Source: Bacteroidota bacterium
Lineage (GTDB): Bacteria > Bacteroidota > Bacteroidia > Bacteroidales > F082
Direction: 5' to 3'
Assembly: GCA_014382445.1 (NCBI GenBank)
Contig: JACNJS010000021.1
Location: forward strand, 1 to 64,000
Length of the DNA stretch: 64,000 nucleotides
Each line of letters opens with the position of its first letter. The first letter of the stretch is position 1. The notes below the pieces were generated by a model. It saw only the letters and a list, made by a program, of their open reading frames with translations, did no database searches and was not told where the DNA came from. Made by a program: the position numbers and the translations under genes. Of the stretch, positions 51,356 to 60,925 are shown piece by piece.

Positions 51356-53854
51356 CTACTTCATATTAACAAGCGCATTAAAGTCGACATTGTTATAATA
51401 TTTCAAAAACTCTCTATTAGTTGCAGCAACACCGGCTACTTCAGGATCAGCTTTAATTGACTGTCCTAAGTAATCCAACATATTGGATTTATTATCCTGA
51501 CGAGCAGCAGTAATAGCGAGTAAGAATAATGTTTCGGCATCCTGTGGAGCACAGTTGAAAGTCTTCTCGGCTCCGGTTGTATTACCATTTAGCAATTGTG
51601 CAAGACCAAGGTTAAAGTCGCATGACGCTCCGGCAAGGAGAGTTTCGGCTTTTGCATAGTCGCCAAGACCTATGTTAGCAAGACCAAGGTTATAATTTTC
51701 ATCACCGCCAAGTTCTTTTGCTTTAGTGAAGCATCTCTCAGCTTTGCTATAGTTTCCGGTTAACATATTATATACGCCCATGTTATTATTCATCTCGAAA
51801 GAATTTTCATTCAGTTCAAGACCTACTGTTAACAGTTCCTTGGCAATTTCAAGATTGCCTTCTGCCAATTCCACAGCGGCAGCGTTACTAACTGATCTCC
51901 AACATTTAGGGTAGTATTCAATTATTGAACCATAAATAACTTTTTTAACACCATTGTCATCGGTAAGTGTTGCAGCATAGAATAATTCTTCTATGTCAAG
52001 CGATTGTGGACTTGAGGTTGAAAGTTCAGCTAATTCAGCATCTGTTTTCTTAGGCTCAAATGTATTAACTTTGATTTCGGCCCGCCTTAACGGAGGAAGA
52101 ATATCACGCTCTATTTCTGGATAAATAAGTATCATGTTCCTTATTTCTTCCTCTTTCTTGGTTTGGTCAGCAGAGTTAATAACATTTAAGATTGCATTTT
52201 TGTCTTTGATATCAGAATTCTTCACGGCCTTCATAAAACCATTCCAATCCGGACCGTTTGAAGTAACAACAAAATCAATTCCTTCAGTAACAATTAGCTC
52301 ATTTTTCTTTGCGGCTTTGGTGATTTTACTTTCCATATACTTCAGTGCTGTTTGAGCTCTGCGCTCTGATAGCCCCTTATTGAAAGTTTCTTCTCCCTCA
52401 GGTGAAGCCCAGCCATCGATTGTTATATCATCCAGCAACCAGCCTTTTTCCATATCCCCAATATTATTTTTAAGAGCATTGAGGTTATTTTCATCTATGT
52501 TAAGAGGAAGTTTCCAGTTTAGATCAGCGAGGTTAACTTTAAAGAACAGATTTGCTTGCTTAGTACTAATAGTAACTTTTTGATATGCATCGGATGCCCA
52601 TGCTAACAATTCGGTATTGCGTAAATATTTTGAAGTGTGAATGACACCATCAGCAAGTTTTCTCTCCGGAGCAACAAAAACTTTACTTCCGCTAGCCTGG
52701 GCTGCGGCACAGTTTTCATAAACTTCGCCATCGTAAGTATAAACAACCGGCGCAACTACGAATTCGCTCATATTCATTGCAGGATCATAAGGAATTTTAC
52801 TAATGTAGATAAATGAACCGCCATTTGAGTAGCTAACAAGAGTACCATCGCCCGTTACATCTTCACCTTTAAAAAATAAAGTTGAAAAAGCTGTTTCACC
52901 GCCGTCGTACTTCAACACAGGAGTAAAACACATAACTGCTTTCTTGTCGAAATATTTAGGAGGAAAGGTTCCTTTAATTGTAACTTCAATTTCATCACCC
53001 TTTTCTTCCAATGGATTTGGGATGGCTTGTATCTGAACTTTTTCGAAGTTTGCAGCCATGTTTTTATTTTTGTTGCCACCGAATTTGAAGCGTGCACCTA
53101 AGTTAATATGTGAATAAACGTCATTTTTAACTTGCATTGCTCCATGAAGAACACCATCGGCATAATCGGTATCCATCCATGTATATGAATAATCGCCATA
53201 TATGTCCCACTTATCGTTTACATTAAGGTTGATGTTAACTCCAAGCGGAACAGTGAATTCGATATTTCTATCGTTAAGCCCGTTTCCTGTTCCTCCCGAT
53301 TTAATACCTTTTTGCCCCTGTGATGCAATTATAGCATCTGTTGCAAGATCAAAAGTTTGTGATTGCCACTGGGTTTGTCCAAAACCGGCATGAATACCAA
53401 AGTCGATAAGTCTGTCGTTGTAACCGCTAATTAGGTTTGACAAATTGATACCTACATTTAGGTTTCCACCGTAATAATCGGCAAGAAAATACATATCTCG
53501 TCCCCATTGCGCATTAGGAACAGATAATGTTGGTACATCTTTCTTTTCCCCTTCGAAGAATCCTCTCTCTAAATCAGCATAAACGCTAAAAACTGAAGTA
53601 AGTTGACGTCCAAAACCAAGGGCACCATTAATATTAGTATGGCCAAAATCAGGTGCGAAATCATACCTGCTTAAATCAGCATGTGACCATGTAGGCCCAA
53701 TTTCACCTTCAACAAACCAATAGGGTGAAAAAGAAGAAGATTTTTTTTCTGCATTTTTATCTCCACCATCTTCCTGAGCAAAGAATGTTAGAGGTAAAGC
53801 CATAATAAAACTTAGTATTAAGGCTTTCGTGAAAATAGAATAAGATTTTTTCAT
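51356..53854 (-). CDS. Outer-membrane protein with barrel, OmpA-like and TPR regions
   Basis: The 832-residue product has a signal peptide (about 1-26, ending TFFAQ). An N-terminal porin-like barrel follows (about 45-270; GNLNVGINLSNLI, GDYSYTWMDTDYA), then a middle segment with the OmpA-family motif DGWASPEGEETFNKGLSERR (about 490-510). The C-terminal third holds TPR units (TNYSKAERCFTKAKELGG-like segments LTGNYSKAERCFTKA, LGDYAKAETLL, NGNTTGAEKTF). The OmpA motif suggests peptidoglycan contact. The architecture joins an outer-membrane anchor, a wall-binding region and a protein-binding tail in one chain. It is a single gene with its own promoter and a shared terminator. Confidence 0.85.
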   Translation of the reverse strand: MKKSYSIFTKALILSFIMALPLTFFAQEDGGDKNAEKKSSSFSPYWFVEGEIGPTWSHADLSRYDFAPDFGHTNINGALGFGRQLTSVFSVYADLERGFFEGEKKDVPTLSVPNAQWGRDMYFLADYYGGNLNVGINLSNLISGYNDRLIDFGIHAGFGQTQWQSQTFDLATDAIIASQGQKGIKSGGTGNGLNDRNIEFTVPLGVNINLNVNDKWDIYGDYSYTWMDTDYADGVLHGAMQVKNDVYSHINLGARFKFGGNKNKNMAANFEKVQIQAIPNPLEEKGDEIEVTIKGTFPPKYFDKKAVMCFTPVLKYDGGETAFSTLFFKGEDVTGDGTLVSYSNGGSFIYISKIPYDPAMNMSEFVVAPVVYTYDGEVYENCAAAQASGSKVFVAPERKLADGVIHTSKYLRNTELLAWASDAYQKVTISTKQANLFFKVNLADLNWKLPLNIDENNLNALKNNIGDMEKGWLLDDITIDGWASPEGEETFNKGLSERRAQTALKYMESKITKAAKKNELIVTEGIDFVVTSNGPDWNGFMKAVKNSDIKDKNAILNVINSADQTKKEEEIRNMILIYPEIERDILPPLRRAEIKVNTFEPKKTDAELAELSTSSPQSLDIEELFYAATLTDDNGVKKVIYGSIIEYYPKCWRSVSNAAAVELAEGNLEIAKELLTVGLELNENSFEMNNNMGVYNMLTGNYSKAERCFTKAKELGGDENYNLGLANIGLGDYAKAETLLAGASCDFNLGLAQLLNGNTTGAEKTFNCAPQDAETLFLLAITAARQDNKSNMLDYLGQSIKADPEVAGVAATNREFLKYYNNVDFNALVNMK

Positions 53855-54043
53855 GTTAGTGATTTTTATTATAGAAATTATTTTCCAAAATTAATAAGTA
53901 ACATAGCTTTAACAATTGTTACCAACCGTAAAGATATAACAATCTATTTGTTAATATGGCAAAAGTATAAAATATTGTTAATAATTACACATATGAATAT
54001 TATTTTTACGACAAATTATAGTAATGGTTACAAAAAACAACAA

Positions 54044-54574
54044 CTATTTCAATTTTAACACTATATCCCATAAAACAATTCCAACAGTTACGCTAATGTT
54101 TAATGAATGTTTTGTGCCCCATTGAGGTATCTCAACACAATAGTTGGACATAGCTATAATATTATCATCAACACCTTTAACTTCGTTACCAAAAATCAGA
54201 GCATAGATACTTTCATTACTGGCCTCAAAATCATAAAGCATAATACTATCTTCAACCTGCTCAATTGACACAATTATGTAATTCCTTTCCTTTAAACTTC
54301 TTACAGCTTCCTCTGTGCTTTTAAAATAAACCCACTCAACTGATTCAGTGGCGCTAAGTGCCGTTTTATGTATTTCACGATGGGGGGGCTTTGCAGTTAT
54401 GCCACATAAATAAACAGCTTCAATAGCGAATGCGTCGGCCGTTCTAAACACCGAGCCTATATTACTAAGACTTCTAATATTATCGAGGACAACAATTATA
54501 GGGACTTTTGGTGACTTCTTAAAATCATCAATACTCAACCTGTTTAACTCTTCATTTAATAGTTTTCTTCCCAT
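54044..54574 (-). CDS. SpoU/TrmH-family RNA 2'-O-methyltransferase
   Basis: The 176-residue product has the SPOUT knot motifs NIRSLSNIGSVFRTADAF, IFGNEVKGVDDNII and VEIPQWGTKHSLNISVTVGIVLW. It would methylate a ribose in tRNA or rRNA with SAM. It lacks the N-terminal extension of TrmH or RlmB, so the target is not predictable. It is transcribed alone, and a G-rich repeat lies in the upstream region shared with mutS. Confidence 0.9.
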   Translation of the reverse strand: MGRKLLNEELNRLSIDDFKKSPKVPIIVVLDNIRSLSNIGSVFRTADAFAIEAVYLCGITAKPPHREIHKTALSATESVEWVYFKSTEEAVRSLKERNYIIVSIEQVEDSIMLYDFEASNESIYALIFGNEVKGVDDNIIAMSNYCVEIPQWGTKHSLNISVTVGIVLWDIVLKLK

Positions 54575-54615
54575 TGGTACAAATTAAAGCAAAAATAATG
54601 GAATTATGAGAAAAC

Positions 54616-54682
54616 GGGGGAATAAGGGGATAGGGTATAGGGAATAGGGTATATGGGGAATAGGGGAATAAGTGTATAGGGG
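54616..54682 (+). repeat. G-rich degenerate repeat with quadruplex potential
   Basis: Eight tracts of three to five Gs are separated by AT-rich loops of 3-5 bases (once 12), each with the core GGGGAATA or GGGTATA. Four consecutive tracts meet the usual intramolecular quadruplex rule. The block is on the coding strand upstream of mutS and the template side of the SpoU gene. It is unlike the rest of this AT-rich sequence. Confidence 0.75.
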
Positions 54683-54788
54683 AATTTGGCTCACACATAC
54701 CCATTTGCATTCATCCCCTTATACTTTACTATCCAATCACCATAATTAAGAAACTTACATGTAATAATTCTAATTAAAGCAGTCTGTG

Positions 54789-54796
54789 TATATTTG
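54789..54796 (+). promoter_or_regulatory. -7 box of the mutS promoter
   Basis: TATATTTG matches TAnnTTTG and lies 37 bases upstream of the mutS start. A -33 element is not clear. Confidence 0.4.
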
Positions 54797-54833
54797 CGTA
54801 TAAATAACCATCATGGATTGCTAAAAATAATTA

Positions 54834-57467
54834 GTGGGAAAAGAAACCAAATATGCTGAAACACCTTTGATGAAGCAATATAATAGCATCAAAGCTAAAT
54901 ATCCGGATGCTTTATTGCTTTTCAGAATCGGAGATTTTTATGAAACTTTTGGTGAGGATGCTATACGAGCTGCCAATATATTGGGTATTGTTCTCACAAA
55001 AAGAAGAAATGGAGCAGCAGCATATGTTGAGCTTGCCGGCTTTCCTCATCACTCGTTAGATACATATTTGCCAAAATTAGTACGTGCAGGACACAGGGTT
55101 GCTATCTGCGACCAGCTTGAAGATCCTAAGCTTACTAAAAAAATTGTAAAACGTGGAGTTACCGAGTTGGTTACTCCGGGAGTAACACTTAATGATAACG
55201 TATTAGAGCAAAAAGAGAATAATTTTCTGGCAGCCATCCACTTAACTTCGGGAATTTCGGGAATTGCTTTATTAGACATAAGTACTGGAGAGTTTTATCT
55301 TGCAGAGGGCAATATAGAATATATCGACAAGCTACTTCAAAGCTTTTCACCAAGCGAAGTAGTTATACAACGCCAAAACCGCGGGAAGTTTTTGGAATTG
55401 ATGGGCGATAAATTTTATTTGGCATTTTTTGACGATTGGGTTTTTTCAATTGATTTTGCTAACGAATTACTTCTAAAACATTTTAGGACGTCGTCTCTTA
55501 AAGGGTATGGCGTTGAAGGCATAAATAACGGAATTATAGCTGCAGGTGCTGCGCTGCATTATCTTTTTGAAACACATCACCATAAACTAAGCCACATCAA
55601 CAAAATAAGTCGCATTGATGAAGGCAAATTTGTGTGGCTCGACAAATTTACAATGCGCAATCTTGAGCTAATTCATCCGCTAAGTCCCGGAGCTACTACT
55701 CTGCTGGATGTTATCGATAAAACCGATTCACCTATGGGTGCCCGACAAATGCGGCGATGGATTTCATTACCATTAAAGGATATTAAATCGATAAACGAAA
55801 GGCTTAATATTGTTGAATATTTGATGAAAGATGAAAGTGTTGAGTTATCAATTCATAAGGAAATAAAAAAAATAGGTGACCTTGAACGTTTAATATCCAA
55901 GGTTGTTACCTCGCGGGTAAATCCACGTGAGTTAAAACAACTGCAACGAGCGTTAGTTGCCACCGATAAATTACGAAACATCTGTAAAGATTCGGATGAA
56001 TCCGCATTAAAACAAATTGCAGAAAAGCTTAACCCGTGTTCTTCATTATCGAACAAACTCAGCATCCAGTTAAATGAAGAACCACCGGTGCTGATTAATA
56101 GAGGCCGAGTTATTGCTGATGGTGTTTCACCTGAACTTGATGAGTTAAGAGCAATTTCCACTTCAGGAAAAGATTATTTGAAAGGGCTTCAACAACGTGA
56201 AGTTGAGCTAACCGGAATATCGTCGCTTAAAGTAGGTTTCAATAATGTTTTTGGCTACTACCTGGAAGTTACTCATACCCATAAGGAAAAGGTTCCAGCC
56301 GAATGGCACAGAAAACAAACACTTACCGGATCGGAACGATATATAACTGAAGAGCTAAAGGAATATGAGCAGAAAATACTCGGGGCAGAGGAAAAAATAA
56401 TCGCCATTGAGCAAAAGATATTTGAAGAAATTGTTCACTATGCAGCTGAGTTTGTAACACCTATCCAGTTAAATGCTTCACTTATTGCCGGATTGGACTG
56501 CCTAGCCTCATTTGCCAAAATATCAAAGGATAATAATTATGCAAGGCCCGAAATAACCAATGATTATGAACTACACATAAAAAAAGGAAGGCATCCAGTT
56601 ATTGAAAGCAACCTCCCTCCAGGTGAAGAATATATCGCCAACGATGTGTACCTCGACAATCAGAACCAGCAGATAATAATACTTACCGGACCAAATATGT
56701 CAGGTAAATCGGCACTATTAAGGCAAACCGCTCTAATTGTGTTACTAGGACAAATGGGCTGTATGGTACCGGCAACTTCAGCGAAAATAGGACTTGTTGA
56801 TAAAATATTTACAAGGGTTGGGGCTTCAGATAACATTAGTTCGGGTGAATCAACATTCATGGTTGAAATGAATGAAACCGCGAGCATTCTTAACAATATT
56901 TCTAACAGAAGCCTTATACTGTTAGATGAGATTGGAAGGGGCACCAGCACTTATGATGGTATTTCGATAGCCTGGTCGATTGCTGAATTTCTGCATAACC
57001 ATCGTGCCTATCGAGCTAAAGTGCTTTTTGCCACTCATTATCATGAGCTTAACGATATGTCGCTAACGATGAAGCGGGTTAAAAACTATCATATAAGTAT
57101 TAAAGAACACGGCAACACCATAATCTTTATACGGAAAATGAAAAAAGGTGGCAGTGCACATAGTTTTGGAATACACGTTGCAGAAATGGCTGGTATGCCG
57201 AAAAAAGTACTGGACAGAGCAAAACAAATGTTATTAATTCTTGAGAAAAATCAAAGGGGTGAACCAGGCGACAGGCGAAGTGGGGAACTTAACAAAATTG
57301 TAAAATCAACATCTGCCGACGACAACCTGCAGCTCAGCTTCATCCAGTTAGATGATCCATTGTTGCATCAAATTAAAAACGAGATTCTTAACATCGATAT
57401 TGACACACTTACTCCTGTTGAAGCTTTGATGAAACTAAATGATATTAAAAAAGCATTAGGTTCCTGA
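54834..57467 (+). CDS. mutS: DNA mismatch repair protein MutS
   Basis: The 877-residue product is a full-length MutS. It has the mismatch-reading motif GDFYE (F35, E37), the connector and lever domains, the clamp, Walker A GPNMSGKS (about 620-627), Walker [17 protein letters not shown], and a C-terminal helix-turn-helix. It detects base mismatches and recruits MutL. The start is a GTG at 54834; the ATG upstream at 54813 is out of frame and reads into a stop. Gene context upstream includes the G-rich repeat. Confidence 0.97.
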   Translation: MGKETKYAETPLMKQYNSIKAKYPDALLLFRIGDFYETFGEDAIRAANILGIVLTKRRNGAAAYVELAGFPHHSLDTYLPKLVRAGHRVAICDQLEDPKLTKKIVKRGVTELVTPGVTLNDNVLEQKENNFLAAIHLTSGISGIALLDISTGEFYLAEGNIEYIDKLLQSFSPSEVVIQRQNRGKFLELMGDKFYLAFFDDWVFSIDFANELLLKHFRTSSLKGYGVEGINNGIIAAGAALHYLFETHHHKLSHINKISRIDEGKFVWLDKFTMRNLELIHPLSPGATTLLDVIDKTDSPMGARQMRRWISLPLKDIKSINERLNIVEYLMKDESVELSIHKEIKKIGDLERLISKVVTSRVNPRELKQLQRALVATDKLRNICKDSDESALKQIAEKLNPCSSLSNKLSIQLNEEPPVLINRGRVIADGVSPELDELRAISTSGKDYLKGLQQREVELTGISSLKVGFNNVFGYYLEVTHTHKEKVPAEWHRKQTLTGSERYITEELKEYEQKILGAEEKIIAIEQKIFEEIVHYAAEFVTPIQLNASLIAGLDCLASFAKISKDNNYARPEITNDYELHIKKGRHPVIESNLPPGEEYIANDVYLDNQNQQIIILTGPNMSGKSALLRQTALIVLLGQMGCMVPATSAKIGLVDKIFTRVGASDNISSGESTFMVEMNETASILNNISNRSLILLDEIGRGTSTYDGISIAWSIAEFLHNHRAYRAKVLFATHYHELNDMSLTMKRVKNYHISIKEHGNTIIFIRKMKKGGSAHSFGIHVAEMAGMPKKVLDRAKQMLLILEKNQRGEPGDRRSGELNKIVKSTSADDNLQLSFIQLDDPLLHQIKNEILNIDIDTLTPVEALMKLNDIKKALGS

Positions 57468-57574
57468 TGTGCAAGTTACTTCACAACTATTCCATGTATT
57501 TTATTTAGCATGACTCTTCAAGGTCTTTCCGACTTAGGAAGGTAAGGGCATTATCGAAATTTTCAAAAAATATT

Positions 57575-57603
57575 TTTGGAATTTAAAAAAAGTAGTACAT
57601 TTG
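57575..57603 (+). promoter_or_regulatory. Promoter of tRNA-Gly
   Basis: TTTG at 57575-57578 and TACATTTG at 57596-57603 are spaced 17 bases, close to the Bacteroidetes consensus. The -7 box is 38 bases before the tRNA. Confidence 0.55.
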
Positions 57604-57641
57604 CACCTCTAAATTTTGAGCGAGATTCATTTTTTAGAAAC

Positions 57642-57714
<73 letters not shown>

Positions 57715-57718
57715 CAAA

Positions 57719-57753
57719 GTCCCGAATCCGGTAAATCGGGTCGGGATTTTTTT
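57719..57753 (+). terminator. Terminator-like hairpin after tRNA-Gly
   Basis: TCCCGA (57720-57725) pairs with TCGGGA (57741-57746) with an inner CCG/CGG pair, followed by seven T residues. It ends the tRNA-Gly transcript 12 bases before the tRNA-Leu gene. Confidence 0.75.
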
Positions 57754-57766
57754 CTTTGCAATATAG

Positions 57767-57851
57767 GCTCGAGTGGTGGAATTGGTAGACACGTTGGACT
57801 TAAAATCCAATGAGCATCGCGCTCGTGCGGGTTCAAGTCCCGCCTCGAGTA
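57767..57851 (+). tRNA. tRNA-Leu (anticodon TAA)
   Basis: An 85-base class II tRNA. The acceptor GCTCGAG pairs with CTCGAGT with a G-U first pair. The anticodon stem TTGGA/TCCAA holds the loop CTTAAAA with anticodon TAA. A long variable arm (GAGCATCGCGCTC) and a canonical T arm follow. The discriminator is A57851. Confidence 0.96.
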
Positions 57852-57856
57852 CTTTT

Positions 57857-57900
57857 AAAGTCCCTAATTACTTTGTTAATAAAGTGTTGCGGACTTTTTT
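57857..57900 (+). terminator. Terminator after tRNA-Leu
   Basis: AAAGTCC (57857-57863) pairs with GGACTTT (57891-57897), with an inner ACTTT/AAAGT stem and a T run at the end. It begins six bases after the tRNA. Confidence 0.75.
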
Positions 57901-58184
57901 AGTTGTATTTTCCCAACCATTTCCCAACCACTATCCAATTACTTCAAAATTCATGCAATATTTCCCAAATTAAATACCTCAATCTCTTTTATTTCACAAC
58001 ACTATTTAAAGAGTATCTATACATATGCACCCAATCTACATATGTTATAAATCGCATTTTTGTTTTTTAAACTGTAAATGTATGTTAATGACCTTTTCGG
58101 TTTTGGTATTTATTTGATACCCCCCTCCTTGTTATTAGAATCTAAAACAAGAACTCTGATTTTATGTTTTCATTCTAAATTAAA
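57901..58184. other. Gene-poor stretch between tRNA-Leu and the repeat protein
   Basis: No supported gene. A duplicated block (TTTCCCAACCA occurs twice around 57909-57930) is present. The reading through tRNA-Leu into this area is an artefact of the tRNA. It marks the left edge of the accessory stretch that runs to 62.2 kb. Confidence 0.5.
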
Positions 58185-59702
58185 CTACCTGACAATTAAT
58201 ATCTTATGAGATAAAATAACATTGTCAACATTAGCATTCAACAAATAAATACCACAGGGCAAGGCACTTACATCTATTGAAATATCGGAAGTGAGAGTGT
58301 GGAGATTGTGTTGATTAGAACTAACCTGATTACCAAACATATCAAATAGGCTCAATAAACAAGACTTATATGCTATTGGGGAATCTATCTTTATGTTTAT
58401 GAAATTTTGGCAAGGGTTTGGATAACTATTTAAATGGGTTACCAATGAAGAATTATTTTCCTCAATACTTGTAAAATCCCGATAATATACCGTAGCACTT
58501 AGTCCTCGAGTTATCATCTCAATATCCTGCCCTCTTATCTTGATGTAAATCCATTGATTAGAAGAACTTCCTATCCAATTATTTGACTCCCATTCAAAGG
58601 CAGATGAATTTACAATCCCAAAGGAAAAAATATTTTCACATTTTCGCCTATTTTTCCATCCATCGTTGACCCATTCTTGATAGATAAGAGAAGTTAAATT
58701 ATTATCCGAGTCGTATTCATAATTGTATAGATGGAAGTTGACCCAGCTATAACTTACCCATTCTTGATATAGTTGTGTCTGAACCGTGTTATATACATTA
58801 TAACTCCATGTGTACGACCTGTCATTAACCCAACTTGTGTCTTCCCCTAATTGATATGTATATGTTAAAATATTATAATTATTATCAAAAGTTGAGATGG
58901 TCATTTCATTATTAAACCAAGTATTGTCTTCCCAATACTGAGTGGCACGAGTCAATTCGATACCATTTATGTCATAAGTTAGATACATCTTGCTACTATT
59001 GACCCATTCATTATTTTCCCAGTCTTGATATAACACATGTTCTAATGTACTATTATCATTATAATAATATTGTGAAATACGACTTTTGAACCAAGAACCT
59101 TCAGGATTATATCTTTCTTCTAACAATATTGATGTTTTACGGTTATTGTTGTATGTATATGTATTTAATCTATCATTCATAGATTCATCTTCAGATAATA
59201 TTGTTAAAACATCCCCATTAGAGTTATAAGTGTATATCCTACTCCAAATAGGCTCACTCCACTCATTATTTTCCCACCTTTGGTTTGTTCGTGTTAGCCA
59301 ATTTCCATCAGTATTATATGTGTGTGTAAGTAAGTAATTATTAAACCATTGGCCATTAGTATAATATTGAGTTAAAGTTGTTAACATATTTCCATCAGAA
59401 TTATATGTGTGAGTAAGGAACAAAGAATTTACCAATTCATCATTAACATACGTTTGAGTCAATGTTGTTAGCATATTCCCGTTATTATCATATAAATAAG
59501 TCACTTTTACATTTCCAGTAAGAGTATGAATAAACACAGAATCTACTAATACATTATTAACATTTTTATTTTTAAAATGTTTAGAAGGTTCAATTTCTTG
59601 AAAGATGTTGTCCTTTGTTAAATAAATATTTGATAATTCTGACTGACTTTGAAGTTCAACAAATGTTGATAACAATAAAAATATTAGTAATAGTTTTTTC
59701 AT
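58185..59702 (-). CDS. Repeat-rich secreted protein with type IX sorting domain
   Basis: The 505-residue product has a signal peptide (1-19, ending VELQSQ). From about residue 65 to 355 run about ten units of about 29 residues with the pattern Y-x-YN-x-x-GN-x-LT-x-x-x-Q-x-W-x-NN-x-W, resembling YD-type beta-repeat sequences. A C-terminal type IX domain follows (SYPNPCQNFINIKI, ending in CGIYLLNANVDNVILSHKIL). It is likely a surface or secreted protein. Asn and Trp content is very high. It is alone on the minus strand at the start of the accessory stretch. Confidence 0.85.
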   Translation of the reverse strand: MKKLLLIFLLLSTFVELQSQSELSNIYLTKDNIFQEIEPSKHFKNKNVNNVLVDSVFIHTLTGNVKVTYLYDNNGNMLTTLTQTYVNDELVNSLFLTHTYNSDGNMLTTLTQYYTNGQWFNNYLLTHTYNTDGNWLTRTNQRWENNEWSEPIWSRIYTYNSNGDVLTILSEDESMNDRLNTYTYNNNRKTSILLEERYNPEGSWFKSRISQYYYNDNSTLEHVLYQDWENNEWVNSSKMYLTYDINGIELTRATQYWEDNTWFNNEMTISTFDNNYNILTYTYQLGEDTSWVNDRSYTWSYNVYNTVQTQLYQEWVSYSWVNFHLYNYEYDSDNNLTSLIYQEWVNDGWKNRRKCENIFSFGIVNSSAFEWESNNWIGSSSNQWIYIKIRGQDIEMITRGLSATVYYRDFTSIEENNSSLVTHLNSYPNPCQNFINIKIDSPIAYKSCLLSLFDMFGNQVSSNQHNLHTLTSDISIDVSALPCGIYLLNANVDNVILSHKILIVR

Positions 59703-59938
59703 GATTAATCAGTTTTTGGGGTTTCCCAAAAATTAAGTAATATATTTGATTATAAACCATACTTTACTAATAAATTTATGTTGAGGTTGATACAACTTAA
59801 TTTGTTTTGTTTTCTGGTTGCCATTGTGTTTCTAATAATGTGGGCACTCTCCCTCTCCTTAATGAATTATGTATTTATGATTACCGAATCTTATGTACGT
59901 GTAATTACCAATTATTGTGTAGCTTTATTTACTGATAA

Positions 59939-59953
59939 CAAGTTGCAGACTTG
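59939..59953. repeat. Short palindromic element (copy 1)
   Basis: CAAGTT-GCA-GACTTG with AA before and C after. The stem has one mismatch (GT/GA). It shares its outer bases with the copy at 60426-60440 and looks REP-like. Confidence 0.5.
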
Positions 59954-60072
59954 CTTAATCGTGAGCAAATAGATTATATTGCTTACGGGATTATGATTGC
60001 AATATAATCATGAATAAATGAGAAGCAGATATAATACTGTTAGCATGCAAGAAGCATGGTATTTCTTTAACG

Positions 60073-60318
60073 ATGCGTAAGGAGGGGAGTGTATATCTGG
60101 TTACTTTTATTGACCGAATTGAGATTAGAAGTTTTGGGGGGGCAAAACTTATTACAAATGGTTTGGTAATTGAGGGAAGACATAAAAAAGAGATCAAAGA
60201 TCAGGTTAATACAATGCAATTATATCCTAAAATTAAATTTTCAAATCATCCAAAGAAAAAAACCAGACCTGACAATGGTATTTCATTTGCTGAGCGAAGG
60301 GGTAAAATTGAGGATTGA
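60073..60318 (+). CDS. Hypothetical 81-residue protein
   Basis: The frame starts with ATG and encodes MRKEGSVYLVTFIDRIEIRS followed by a basic tail ending in SFAERRGKIED. Composition is soluble and basic. I do not recognise a family. It lies between two REP-like palindromes in accessory DNA and could equally be a non-coding frame. Confidence 0.3.
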   Translation: MRKEGSVYLVTFIDRIEIRSFGGAKLITNGLVIEGRHKKEIKDQVNTMQLYPKIKFSNHPKKKTRPDNGISFAERRGKIED

Positions 60319-60425
60319 ACCCCAAAAATGAATTGATTAGTGAAAATTTGTTACTACATTAAAGCATTGGCCCCTTAATTTTGGCCTTGTTTAGGTTTGA
60401 GCTTGGAAGGTGAGATTGTTGGGAA

Positions 60426-60440
60426 CAAGTTACAAACTTG
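60426..60440. repeat. Short palindromic element (copy 2)
   Basis: CAAGTT-ACA-AACTTG is a perfect 6-bp stem with a three-base loop, preceded by GGGAA and followed by CGCC. It is a sibling of the element at 59939-59953, 487 bases away. Confidence 0.55.
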
Positions 60441-60479
60441 CGCCAGAGCGACGGTTGTTGGGTGCGAAAATATAAATAT

Positions 60480-60529
60480 TTTGTTACATATTTGACATCT
60501 ATTTAAATATTGTTTACTTTTGTAACAAA
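60480..60529 (+). promoter_or_regulatory. Promoter and inverted-repeat operator of the XRE operon
   Basis: TTTG at 60491-60494 and TACTTTTG at 60515-60522 are spaced 20 bases, an excellent Bacteroidetes promoter. TTTGTTACA (60480-60488) and its exact complement TGTAACAAA (60521-60529) flank it, with 41 bases from start to start (about four helical turns). The right arm overlaps the -7 box end. This is what an autorepressor of the XRE type would bind. The ATG of the regulator is at 60544. Confidence 0.7.
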
Positions 60530-60543
60530 TTAAAACTAAAACC

Positions 60544-60888
60544 ATGGATGCTATTGTAGGTAAAAACTTCAAAGCCTGGCGTATGAAGATTGGATATTCA
60601 CAAGAAGAAATTGCTAATTTTCTTGGAATTACTAGGGAAAACATAAGCTATTTTGAAAATGGGGAACGTGATATTCCTATTAAACATCTTGAAAAAATAT
60701 CTGATTTATTCGGTATTGAACCTGATCTATTATTTAACGAGGATATGTCTGTACAAGATGCTGAAATGGCTTTTGCTTTTAGAAATGAGGAATCAACATC
60801 AAATGAAACAATGGAGAATATTTCTAGATTTAAAAGAATTGTGCAAAACTATCTTATGATGAAAAGAAAGATAGATGCAACTAATTAA
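60544..60888 (+). CDS. XRE-family transcriptional regulator
   Basis: The 114-residue product has an N-terminal helix-turn-helix of the XRE class (about 8-62): NFKAWRMKIGYSQEEIANFL, then ITRENISYFENGERDIP and HLEKISDLFGIEP. A C-terminal region of about 50 residues, rich in acidic and helical residues, probably dimerises. It is the first gene of a three-gene unit with an ImmA/IrrE protease and a PIN-domain protein. A 9-bp inverted repeat around its promoter suggests autoregulation. Confidence 0.92.
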   Translation: MDAIVGKNFKAWRMKIGYSQEEIANFLGITRENISYFENGERDIPIKHLEKISDLFGIEPDLLFNEDMSVQDAEMAFAFRNEESTSNETMENISRFKRIVQNYLMMKRKIDATN

Positions 60889-60925
60889 ATCATAGAAGCC
60901 AACAGTAATATTTAGATTTTTAAAA

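Larger units (their letters stand above)
59703..60470. other. Gene-poor accessory stretch with small frames and palindromes
   Basis: Contains two REP-like palindromes and one possible 81-codon gene (both listed separately). A 64-codon hydrophobic frame at 59778-59972 is not supported. Nothing else coding is visible. Confidence 0.5.

Noticed and set aside
57773-57973. 66-codon plus-strand frame through tRNA-Leu
   Set aside because: Its first half is the tRNA-Leu itself (VELVDTLDLKS is a well-known artefact of tRNA genes).
59778-59972. 64-codon hydrophobic plus-strand frame
   Set aside because: No family, no promoter and a REP-like palindrome inside its end; likely chance in AT-rich DNA.
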